NCBI RefSeq assembly: GCF_900167455.1 | Contig: NZ_FUWJ01000002.1 | Span: 992,305 to 1,056,304, forward strand | Source: Enhydrobacter aerosaccus | GTDB taxonomy: Bacteria > Pseudomonadota > Alphaproteobacteria > Reyranellales > Reyranellaceae | Direction: 5' to 3' | DNA: 64,000 nucleotides | Shown here: piece after piece, positions 54,248 through 61,708 of the stretch | Numbering within the stretch: position 1 is the stretch's first letter | How the letters are laid out: every line of letters starts with the position of its first letter | Position numbers and translations under genes: made by a program | Notes under the pieces: generated by a model | What the model was told of the DNA's origin: nothing | Databases searched by the model: none | The model's input: only the letters and a program-made list of their open reading frames with translations

Positions 54248-54712
54248 ATGAGTCGTGTTCCTCTGTTCAATTCGCCCCTGCTCCTGGGCTTCGACCATTT
54301 CGAGCGGACGCTCGATCGGCTGGCCAAGAACGCCGAGGGCTATCCTCCCTACAATATCGAGAAGATCGGCGAGAACGGGCTGCGCATCACGCTGGCCGTC
54401 GCAGGCTTCACCAGCGACGACCTGGTGATCGAGCTGGTCGAGAACCAGCTCACGGTGCGCGGTCGCCAGGCCGAGGATCCGGACCGGATTTTCCTGCATC
54501 GCGGTATTGCGGCGCGCCAGTTCCAGCGGGCCTTCATGCTGGCCGACGGCATCGAGGTGACGGGCGCCCGGCTGGACAACGGCCTGCTCGAAATCGACCT
54601 CGTGCGGCTGGTCGCAGAGCCGCGCGTGCGCACCATTCGGATCGACTCCGGCAACGAGAGCCAGTCGAACCAGACCATCGACATCGGCGCCCGACGGGCC
54701 CAGGTCAAATAA
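54248..54712 (+). CDS. small heat-shock protein Hsp20 (IbpA-like)
   Basis: The 154-residue protein has LLLGFDHFERTLDRLAKNA at the N-terminus and YPPYNIEKIGENGLRITLAV, then the alpha-crystallin domain with VRGRQAEDPDRIFLHRGIAA and FQRAFMLADGIEVTGARLDN. It is an ATP-independent holdase. The gene has a sigma-32-type promoter and a likely RNA thermometer. DUF1150 follows after 49 bp, as in many alphaproteobacteria. Confidence 0.95.
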   Translation: MSRVPLFNSPLLLGFDHFERTLDRLAKNAEGYPPYNIEKIGENGLRITLAVAGFTSDDLVIELVENQLTVRGRQAEDPDRIFLHRGIAARQFQRAFMLADGIEVTGARLDNGLLEIDLVRLVAEPRVRTIRIDSGNESQSNQTIDIGARRAQVK

Positions 54713-54761
54713 GACCGCTCAATAAGACCGCCAAACGCGGATGTCGCCAAGGAGGTAGGAT

Positions 54762-54995
54762 ATGGAAAACCAGACCAACAAGACAACGAGCGCCTTCACG
54801 CCCCTTGCCGAAGACGCTTTCCTGAGCCTGGGCGCGCAGCAGATCGCCTACATCAAGTCGGTGAACCTGCCGGACGGCGCGCACGCGGTGGCAATCTTCT
54901 CGGCCGACGGCAAGCCGATGGCGGCCGCGCCGACGATCGAAGTGGCTGAGGCGTTGTTGCGGCAGCACGATCTCGAGCCGGCGCTGGTCCACTGA
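54762..54995 (+). CDS. DUF1150 protein
   Basis: The 77-residue protein has FTPLAEDAFLSLGAQQIAYI and HAVAIFSADGKPMAAAPTIE, the DUF1150 pattern. The family is alphaproteobacterial and usually sits directly after hsp20, as here, so it is probably part of the heat-shock response. It may read NLPDGAHAV as an adaptor loop; no function is established. A ribosome site AAGGAGG precedes it. Confidence 0.9.
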   Translation: MENQTNKTTSAFTPLAEDAFLSLGAQQIAYIKSVNLPDGAHAVAIFSADGKPMAAAPTIEVAEALLRQHDLEPALVH

Positions 54996-55041
54996 CAGGA
55001 AGACATCGGCGACTCCAGCGGGACCGCCGCCGGGCGTTCGC

Positions 55042-55512
55042 TCAGGCGGCGGTCTGGGTCGGAACGGTTTCGACCAGCAGCGCGTAGAGCGCGTCGGCGC
55101 TGTCGGTTGCGCGCAGCTTGTCGACCAGGGCGCGATCGCGCAGCAGCCGCGACACGCGCGCCAGGGCCTTGAGGTGATCGGCCCCCGCGCCTTCGGGTGC
55201 GACCAGCAGGAACATGATGTCGACCGGGCGTTCGTCGATGGCATCGAAATCGACCGGCTGGCCAAGGCGCGCGAACAGGCCGACGGGCGTGGTCAGCCCG
55301 GCCATCCGCGCATGGGGCACGGCGATGCCGCCGCCAATGCCGGTCGAGCCGAGACGCTCACGCTCCAGCAGGCGGTCGAACAGCCGGCGCTCGTCGAGCT
55401 TGTAGAGGGAGGCGGCACGGCTCGCCAATTCAGCGAGCAGCGCCTTCTTGCCGGACGCCTTCACGCAGGCCAGGACGGCGTCCGGGCCGGGCAGCAAATC
55501 GGCGATTTCCAC
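55042..55512 (-). CDS. ptsN: PTS IIA-like nitrogen-regulatory protein
   Basis: The 156-residue EIIA(Ntr) has the phospho-acceptor His in GGGIAVPHARMAGL near residue 66 and FARLGQPVDFDAIDERPVDI after it. It accepts phosphate from the nitrogen PTS (PtsP-NPr) and regulates K+ transport and nitrogen responses. It follows rpoN by 114 bp. The usual intervening hpf (raiA) gene is missing. Confidence 0.94.
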   Translation of the reverse strand: MEIADLLPGPDAVLACVKASGKKALLAELASRAASLYKLDERRLFDRLLERERLGSTGIGGGIAVPHARMAGLTTPVGLFARLGQPVDFDAIDERPVDIMFLLVAPEGAGADHLKALARVSRLLRDRALVDKLRATDSADALYALLVETVPTQTAA

Positions 55513-55626
55513 AATGTCACCAACAGGTTAGTGGGTCGGGCCCAGTCTTCGCCCGGCGAGAAGTGCGCCCCTATAGGCGCGTCCCCCGGGCCGGTCAAGC
55601 CCACCTGCAGGACCGCCATTGGCGCG

Positions 55627-57165
55627 TCAGTCGGCCTGGCCGGCCATCGCTTCGGCCGCCACGACGGCCGGCGGCAGGGCGGGCGCGAGGCCGCGCGCCA
55701 TGCCGAGCCGACCGAGGCGCCGCCGCTCCGCCGATGACGGGATACGCATCGCCTCCCGATACTTCGCAACGGTGCGGCGCGCGATCTCCACACCCTCGCC
55801 CTTGAGCAGATCGACGATGCGATCGTCGGACAAGGGCTGCGCGGCGTTCTCGCCGCCGACCAAATGGCGGATGCGCGACCGCACCGCTTCGGACGAGACC
55901 ACCACACCCGGCGAACGCGACGGCAGGGCCGAGGTGAAGAAGTACTTGAGCTCGAAGATGCCGCGCGGCGTGGCGATGTACTTGTTCGAGGTCACGCGGC
56001 TCACCGTGCTTTCGTGCAGCTCGGTGGCCACCGCGATGTCGCGCAGCACCAGCGGCTTGAGCGCACTGACGCCGTGGCGGAAGAAGCCGTCCTGCTGGCG
56101 CACGATCTCGCGCGCCACCTTCAGGATCGTCGTCGCGCGCTGCTCGAGCGTTTTCACCAGCCAGTTGGCGGACTGGAAGCGCTCGGCCACGAAGTCGCGC
56201 TCGGCCTTGGCCCGCGTGCCCTTCATCAGGGTCGCGTGATATTTGCGATCGACCAGGACCTTCGGCAGAGCGTCGGTATTGAGCTCGATGTGCCAGCCCT
56301 CTTCGCCGGTCTCGGGATCCTTGGCCGGCGTCAGGAACAGGTCGGGCGCCACCGGCTGGATCGGCTCGAACTCGAACTTCTGGCCCGGCCGCGGATCGAG
56401 CGTGCGCAGTTCCGCCAGCATGTCGCGCAGGTCCTCCTCGTCGACGCTGCAGCGCCGGCGCAGCTGCGCCAGCTCGCCGGCAGCGACCAGGTCGAGATTG
56501 TCGAGGAAGGTCTTCATCGCCGGATCGAGGCGATCGCGCTCGGCGAGCTGGGCGCCGAGACATTCGGCCAGCGTGCGCGAGAACAGCCCGGCCGGCTCGA
56601 TCTGGCGCAGTCGCGCCCACACCCGCTCGACGGTCTCGAGCGCAACCCCCAGGGCGTGCGCCACCGCGGCGGCTTCAAGCCGGCAATAGCCCGCCTCGTC
56701 CAGACCTTCTGCGAGTTTCAGTGCGATCCGGCGCTCGACGGTGTCGGTGAAAATCAGATCGATCTGCTCCAGCACGTGCGCGGCCAGCGAGCAGGAGCGG
56801 TCGGCGACGAAGTCCAGCGCGTCGGGCGCATCGTCGCGCTGACCGCTGCGGCTCGCCGCACCATCACCGCCGCGATCCGCGAATTCCCGGGTCCAGCGAT
56901 CGTCGGCATCGGCCAGCGCCGGCGCCGCTGCGGCCAGAGCATCGGCGGTGTCGTTCGGAGCGTCGATGGGCGCCAGCTCCTTCTCGGCCACGGGCCCGTC
57001 GTCACCCGCCCCTTCCTGGAGCAGGGGATTCTTTTCGAGTTCCTGCTGGATAAAGGCCGCAAGTTCGAGGTGCGAAAACTGCAGCAGTTTGATGGCCTGC
57101 TGGAGCTGCGGCGTCATAGCCAATGTCTGGCGCGAGGCCAGGAGAAGACTTGGACCGATACGCAT
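55627..57165 (-). CDS. rpoN: RNA polymerase sigma-54 factor
   Basis: The 512-residue protein starts MRIGPSLLLASRQTLAMTPQ, the Gln-rich region I that contacts activators. The core-binding region follows, and the RpoN box IARRTVAKYREAM is at the C-terminus. It directs transcription of nitrogen and other sigma-54 genes that need AAA+ activators. The usual upstream lptB is replaced by the RNase D-like gene, and ptsN lies directly downstream. Confidence 0.96.
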   Translation of the reverse strand: MRIGPSLLLASRQTLAMTPQLQQAIKLLQFSHLELAAFIQQELEKNPLLQEGAGDDGPVAEKELAPIDAPNDTADALAAAAPALADADDRWTREFADRGGDGAASRSGQRDDAPDALDFVADRSCSLAAHVLEQIDLIFTDTVERRIALKLAEGLDEAGYCRLEAAAVAHALGVALETVERVWARLRQIEPAGLFSRTLAECLGAQLAERDRLDPAMKTFLDNLDLVAAGELAQLRRRCSVDEEDLRDMLAELRTLDPRPGQKFEFEPIQPVAPDLFLTPAKDPETGEEGWHIELNTDALPKVLVDRKYHATLMKGTRAKAERDFVAERFQSANWLVKTLEQRATTILKVAREIVRQQDGFFRHGVSALKPLVLRDIAVATELHESTVSRVTSNKYIATPRGIFELKYFFTSALPSRSPGVVVSSEAVRSRIRHLVGGENAAQPLSDDRIVDLLKGEGVEIARRTVAKYREAMRIPSSAERRRLGRLGMARGLAPALPPAVVAAEAMAGQAD

Positions 57166-57252
57166 ATACCCCCACCCGGAAGCCCAAAGGCCTCACCGAA
57201 GGATATGTAGCAAAATCCGTGCCAACCGCGAAGAAGCTACCGGGCGATGTGC

Positions 57253-57864
57253 TCAGTGGGCGAAGATATCGACCTCGGGCCAGCCGGCGATGTCGAGCCG
57301 GGCCCGGGTCGGCAGGAAGCGGAAAGCCGCCTGGGCCAGTTCCGTGCGCCCTTCCCGCTCCAGCAGCGCATCGAGCTTCGTCTTCAGCGCATGCAGGTGC
57401 AGCACATCGGAGGCGGCATAGGTCAGCTGCTCGTCGCTCAGCGTCTCGGCGCCCCAGTCGGAAGTCTGCTGCTGCTTGGACAGATCGACGCCGAGCAGCT
57501 CGCGACACAGCTCCTTGAGGCCGAACTTGTCGGTGAAGGTCCGGACCAGCTTGGCGGCGATCTTGGTGCAATAGACCGGCTCGCAACGCACGCCGAGGGC
57601 ATGCTCGAGGACGGCGATATCGAACCGGCCGAAATGGAACAGCTTCAGCACCGCCGGATCGGCCAGCAGCGCTGCCAGACGCGGCGCCTTGTAGGGTCCG
57701 CGCGGCATCTGGACGAGATGGGCATTGCCATCGCCGGACGACAACTGCACCAGGCACAGCCGGTCGCGATGCGGATTGAGCCCCATGGTCTCGGTATCGA
57801 TTGCCACGACCGGCCCAAGGGTGAGATCGGCCGGAAGATCGCCGCGATGGAGCTTGATTGCCAT
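57253..57864 (-). CDS. RNase D-like 3'-5' exonuclease (single DEDDy domain)
   Basis: The 203-residue protein has VVAIDTETMGLNPHRDRLCL (first acidic pair), LFHFGRFDIAVLEHALG and AASDVLHLHALK, the DEDDy set. Only the exonuclease domain is present; E. coli RNase D has two HRDC domains more. Such short proteins are common in alphaproteobacteria. It lies just upstream of rpoN on the same strand and downstream of tRNA-Leu. Confidence 0.9.
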   Translation of the reverse strand: MAIKLHRGDLPADLTLGPVVAIDTETMGLNPHRDRLCLVQLSSGDGNAHLVQMPRGPYKAPRLAALLADPAVLKLFHFGRFDIAVLEHALGVRCEPVYCTKIAAKLVRTFTDKFGLKELCRELLGVDLSKQQQTSDWGAETLSDEQLTYAASDVLHLHALKTKLDALLEREGRTELAQAAFRFLPTRARLDIAGWPEVDIFAH

Positions 57865-57892
57865 TTTTACCGGATGCCTCGCACGCCGCGCA

Positions 57893-57977
<85 letters not shown>

Positions 57978-58081
57978 ACGGCATGCGGGCTAGTGCGGGC
58001 GGTGAGTTAGGGCCCCGTCGCCGTAATGTCAACTACAGCAGACCTTTGCGGCCGAACTCCGTTCGGCTATAGGCAGCGACC

Positions 58082-59035
58082 ATGAGCATCAAGCAGGTCA
58101 CGGTCTTCGGCGGCAGCGGCTTCGTCGGCCGCGCCATTGTTCAGGCACTGGCGTTGGAGGGGTACCAGATCCGTATCGCCGTCCGGCGTCCGGAGCTTGC
58201 CGACTCGGTCACCACGGCCGGCGATGTCGGCCAGATCATGCTGATGCGCACCAATATCCGCATGCCACAGTCGGTCGCCGCCGCCATTGCCGGCAGCCAG
58301 GCTGTCGTGAATGCCACAGGCGTGTTCTTCCAGCGCGGCCGGCAGCGCTTCCAGTCGGTCCATGTCGAGGGCGCCAAAGCCATTGGAGCAGCGGCTATTG
58401 CCGCCGGCATCGAGCGGCTCATCCATATTTCCGGCATCGGCGCCGACAGCCAGGCCTCGAGGAGCCCGTTCATCCGCTCCAAGGGCGAGGGCGAGCGGGC
58501 GATCATCGCCGGCTACGAGACGGCGACAATCCTGCGGCCCAGCGTCGTATTCGGGCCGAACGACCAGGTCTTCAATCGCCTGGCCGGGCTCGCCGCCAAG
58601 GCGCCGTTCGTGCCCGTCATCGGCAGCGGCAAGGCGCGGGTTCAGCCGGTCTTCGTAAGCGATGTCGGCGCGGCGGTGGCCGCCGTGCTGCGCCGTCCCG
58701 ACACCGTCAAGACGGTGTTCGAGCTGGGTGGACCGCGGATCTATACCTATCGCGAACTGGCGGCCCTGGTGCTGCATGAAATCGACCGGGACAAGGCGAT
58801 CGTCGGCATCCCCGCCGGCCTGATGAAGCTGGCGGCGTTCTTTGCCGAGTTCCTGCCGGTGCCGCCGCTGACCCGCGACCAGATCGATCTGATGCTGGTC
58901 GACACCATCGTTCGTCCCGGCGCCCCCTCCCTGCAGACCCTGGGCATCCAGCCCACTGCGGCGGAATCGATCCTGCCGATGTACCTTGACCGCTATCGCA
59001 TCGGCGGTCGGTACAACCAGCACGCCCCAGCCTGA
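58082..59035 (+). CDS. NDUFA9-like (NAD-dependent epimerase family) protein
   Basis: The 317-residue SDR-extended protein has VFGGSGFVGRAIVQALALEG at the N-terminus and ATGVFFQRGRQRFQSVHVEG later. It is the alphaproteobacterial type related to the complex I accessory subunit NDUFA9, with IERLIHISGIGADSQASRSP and VVFGPNDQVFNRLAGLA. It may stabilise complex I or bind NADPH in the membrane. It diverges from the tRNA and precedes gltD by 261 bp. Confidence 0.88.
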   Translation: MSIKQVTVFGGSGFVGRAIVQALALEGYQIRIAVRRPELADSVTTAGDVGQIMLMRTNIRMPQSVAAAIAGSQAVVNATGVFFQRGRQRFQSVHVEGAKAIGAAAIAAGIERLIHISGIGADSQASRSPFIRSKGEGERAIIAGYETATILRPSVVFGPNDQVFNRLAGLAAKAPFVPVIGSGKARVQPVFVSDVGAAVAAVLRRPDTVKTVFELGGPRIYTYRELAALVLHEIDRDKAIVGIPAGLMKLAAFFAEFLPVPPLTRDQIDLMLVDTIVRPGAPSLQTLGIQPTAAESILPMYLDRYRIGGRYNQHAPA

Positions 59036-59296
59036 CGTCATCTTCATGTTACGGTGTTGATCTACAAGGCTTTTGCATATCCATCCCGTATAGTACCGAT
59101 ATAAGACTAATTTAGTCCTTGCCGAATCGCATATCGGCATCGAGCTATGGCATACGGAAATCTGATTCGATAATTAGGTCAACTTTATTGACTTTCGACT
59201 TCAGGCATGATGAATAGCGGCCACTCGCGCAGCATTCGCGCGGTCGGCGCGTTTTTTGCGTAATAAAATTTCACAGCGTGTTTTAGGGGGCCCGGC
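59036..59296 (+). promoter_or_regulatory. structured leader of gltD with intrinsic terminator (putative attenuator)
   Basis: The region is AT-rich. A TATAGT box (59089-59094) is a possible -10. It holds palindrome GACTAA-T-TTAGTC (59105-59117), hairpin GCCGA/TCGGC (59121-59138), an 18-codon ORF (59207-59263, starts MMNSGHSR) and a terminator CGCGC-GGTCG-GCGCG followed by six Ts (59237-59257). CGCG at 59226-59229 can pair with 59237-59240 instead, which would break the terminator. This is the layout of an attenuator before gltD. Confidence 0.6.
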
Positions 59297-60736
59297 ATGG
59301 CCGAAAGAATGCTGAAGTTCGTGGGAACGCCTCAGGCCCTGCCCGAAAAGCGGCCTGCGGCGGAGCGCCGCCACGATTTCCAGGAGATCTACACCCGCTA
59401 TGCCCGCGAGAAGGCCTCGGAACAGGCCTCGCGTTGCTCGCAATGCGGCGTGCCCTTCTGTCAGGTCCATTGCCCCCTGCACAACAATATCCCGGACTGG
59501 CTGAAGCTCACCGCAGAAGGCCGTCTCGATGAGGCCTACGAGCTTTCGTCCGCCACCAACAATTTTCCTGAGATCTGTGGCCGCATCTGCCCACAGGACC
59601 GCCTGTGCGAAGGCAACTGCGTCATCGAAAAGGGATTCGAATCGGTCACCATCGGCTCTGTCGAGAAGTTCATCACCGACACGGCCTGGGACCAGGGCTG
59701 GGTGAAGCCGATCCGCCCGCGGCGGGAACGCCCGCAAAGCGTCGGCATCGTCGGCGCCGGACCGGCCGGCCTCGCGGCCGCCGAACAACTGCGCCGCAAG
59801 GGCTATCAGGTGGCGGTCTACGATCGCTACGACCGCGTCGGCGGCCTGCTGATCTATGGCATCCCAAACTTCAAGCTCGAGAAGGACGTCGTCCGGCGGC
59901 GCGAGACGCTGCTGCGCGACTCGAAGGTCGACTTCCACCTCAATTGCGAGATCGGCCGCGACGTTACCTTGGCCGAGCTGCGCCAGCGTCACGACGCGGT
60001 CCTGATCGCGACCGGCGTCTATAAGGCACGCGACATCCAGGCTCCCGGTGTCGGCCTGCCGGGCATCGCCGCGGCCCTCGACTTTCTTACCGCCTCCAAT
60101 CGCGAGGGCCTGGGCGATGCCGTGCCGGAATTCGAATCGGGTGCGCTGAACGCCAACGGCAAGAACGTGGTCGTGATCGGCGGCGGCGACACCGCGATGG
60201 ATTGCGTGCGCACCGCCGTGCGCCAGGGCGCCCGGAGCGTGAAGTGCCTGTACCGCCGCGACCGCGGCAACATGCCGGGCTCGCAGCGCGAGGTGAAGCA
60301 CGCCGAGGAGGAAGGCGTCGAGTTCGTGTGGCTCACCGCGCCGCAATCCTTCCTGGGCAAGGACGAGGTGAGCCATGTCCGCTCGGTGCGTATTCATCTC
60401 GGCATGCCCGATGCCTCCGGGCGCCAGACGCCGCAGGAGATCCCCAACAGCCATGTGAACATCGAGGCCGATCTGGTGCTGAAGGCGCTGGGCTTCGACC
60501 CCGAGGATCTGCCGTCGATGCTGCAGGAGCCCGACCTCGGCGTGACCGGCTGGGGCACGCTCAAGATCGACTGGCGCAGCATGATGACCAATCTCGATGG
60601 CGTGTTCGCGGCCGGCGACATCGTGCGCGGCGCGTCGCTGGTCGTGTGGGCGGTGCGTGACGGCCGCGATGCCGCCGACCGCATCCATTCCTACCTGACG
60701 ACCAAGGCGGCATCGGTCGCCGTCGCCGCGGAATAG
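59297..60736 (+). CDS. gltD: glutamate synthase small subunit
   Basis: The 479-residue GltD starts at MAERMLKFVGTPQALPE behind a G-rich stretch. The N-terminal Fe-S Cys are in RCSQCGVPFCQVHCPLHNNI and CGRICPQDRLCEGNCVI. FAD binding is VGIVGAGPAGLAAAEQLRRK, and NADPH binding is GGGDTAMDC. It passes NADPH electrons to GltB for glutamate synthesis. Here it is the first gene, before GST, tautomerase and gltB, instead of following gltB. Confidence 0.96.
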   Translation: MAERMLKFVGTPQALPEKRPAAERRHDFQEIYTRYAREKASEQASRCSQCGVPFCQVHCPLHNNIPDWLKLTAEGRLDEAYELSSATNNFPEICGRICPQDRLCEGNCVIEKGFESVTIGSVEKFITDTAWDQGWVKPIRPRRERPQSVGIVGAGPAGLAAAEQLRRKGYQVAVYDRYDRVGGLLIYGIPNFKLEKDVVRRRETLLRDSKVDFHLNCEIGRDVTLAELRQRHDAVLIATGVYKARDIQAPGVGLPGIAAALDFLTASNREGLGDAVPEFESGALNANGKNVVVIGGGDTAMDCVRTAVRQGARSVKCLYRRDRGNMPGSQREVKHAEEEGVEFVWLTAPQSFLGKDEVSHVRSVRIHLGMPDASGRQTPQEIPNSHVNIEADLVLKALGFDPEDLPSMLQEPDLGVTGWGTLKIDWRSMMTNLDGVFAAGDIVRGASLVVWAVRDGRDAADRIHSYLTTKAASVAVAAE

Positions 60737-60740
60737 AGCG

Positions 60741-61355
60741 ATGCTGACACTGTATGACTTCATGGGCTCGGGCAACGGCTACAAGGTGCGCCTGCTGCTG
60801 GCACAGCTCTGCCTGCCCTACAGGCTGATCGAACGCGACATCCTCAAGGGTGAGACGCGGACGCCCGAGTTCCTGCAGAAGAATCCCAACGGCCGCATCC
60901 CTACCCTGCAGCTCGAGGACGGCACCTATCTCGCCGAGTCGGGGGCGATCCTGTGGTACCTCGCGGAGGGCACGGCATTCGCGCCGGCCGATCGCCGCGC
61001 GCGCGCCGAGACGTTGCAATGGATGTTCTTCGAACAGTACAGCCACGAACCCTATATCGCGGTCGTGCGCTACTGGCGGCACTTCCTCACCAAGCTGAGC
61101 CCGCTGCAGGAACTCGATCTGCCGGAGCGGCTGAAGAAGGGCTATGATGCACTCGAAGTGATGGAACGCCACCTTGAGACGCGTCCGTTCTTCGTCGGCA
61201 AGCGTTACGGCCTCGCCGACATCGCGCTCTACGCCTACACCCATGTCGCGCACGAAGGCGAGTTCGATCTCGCCCGCTATCCGCACATCAATGCCTGGCT
61301 CGCCCGTGTGGCCGAGCAGCCGGGATACGTCACCATCGACCACAAGCCGACGTAA
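60741..61355 (+). CDS. glutathione S-transferase family protein
   Basis: The 204-residue protein has MLTLYDFMGSGNGYKVRLLL, QKNPNGRIPTLQLEDGTYLA and ESGAILWYLAEG (the cis-Pro and glutathione-binding ESxAI segments), followed by a helical C-terminus. A Ser near residue 10 (GSGN) is the probable catalytic residue. It starts 4 bp after gltD, so it is co-transcribed. Its link to glutamate synthesis is unexplained. Confidence 0.9.
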   Translation: MLTLYDFMGSGNGYKVRLLLAQLCLPYRLIERDILKGETRTPEFLQKNPNGRIPTLQLEDGTYLAESGAILWYLAEGTAFAPADRRARAETLQWMFFEQYSHEPYIAVVRYWRHFLTKLSPLQELDLPERLKKGYDALEVMERHLETRPFFVGKRYGLADIALYAYTHVAHEGEFDLARYPHINAWLARVAEQPGYVTIDHKPT

Positions 61356-61369
61356 GGGGGACTAAGACG

Positions 61370-61552
61370 ATGCCGATGATCAATGTGCAGATGTTCGAGG
61401 GACGCACCATCGAACAGCGCCGCAAACTGGCCAAGGAACTGACCGACGCCACCTGCCGTGCGCTCGGCTGCGCGCCGGAAGCCGTCCAGATCGTCCTGAC
61501 CGACGTCAAGAAAGAGAACTGGGCCGAAGCCGGAAAGCTGTTTTCCGACTGA
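61370..61552 (+). CDS. 4-oxalocrotonate tautomerase-like protein
   Basis: The 60-residue protein has MPMINVQMFEGRTIEQRRKL, with the catalytic Pro after Met removal and the conserved Arg at EGR. ALGCAPEAVQIVLTDVKKEN continues the family pattern. Members form hexamers that move double bonds in keto-enol substrates. It lies 14 bp after the GST gene on the same strand as gltB. Confidence 0.92.
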   Translation: MPMINVQMFEGRTIEQRRKLAKELTDATCRALGCAPEAVQIVLTDVKKENWAEAGKLFSD

Positions 61553-61570
61553 TACCCGGCACGAGAGGCT

Positions 61571-61666
61571 GACGAAGAAACCGGTGTCATCCCGAACGCA
61601 GTGAGGGATCTTTCCCGCCGAAGCGACAAGGATCCCTCGCTGCCCTCGGGATGACACCGGTTCGTC
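61571..61666. repeat. near-palindromic interspersed repeat (REP/MITE-like)
   Basis: Outer arms CCGGTGTCATCCCGA (61581-61595) and TCGGGATGACACCGG (61646-61660) pair perfectly, flanked by GACGAA/TTCGTC. GCAG/CTGC and GAGGGATC/GATCCCTC (61603-61610, 61631-61638) extend the stem to about 30 bp around a 20-nt loop. The GTCATCCCGA...GAGGGATC wording is familiar from repeats dispersed in alphaproteobacterial genomes. Confidence 0.75.
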
Positions 61667-61708
61667 CGCAGGCTCGTGCGCCATTAGCTCCTGGAGCAGG
61701 AACCCGTC

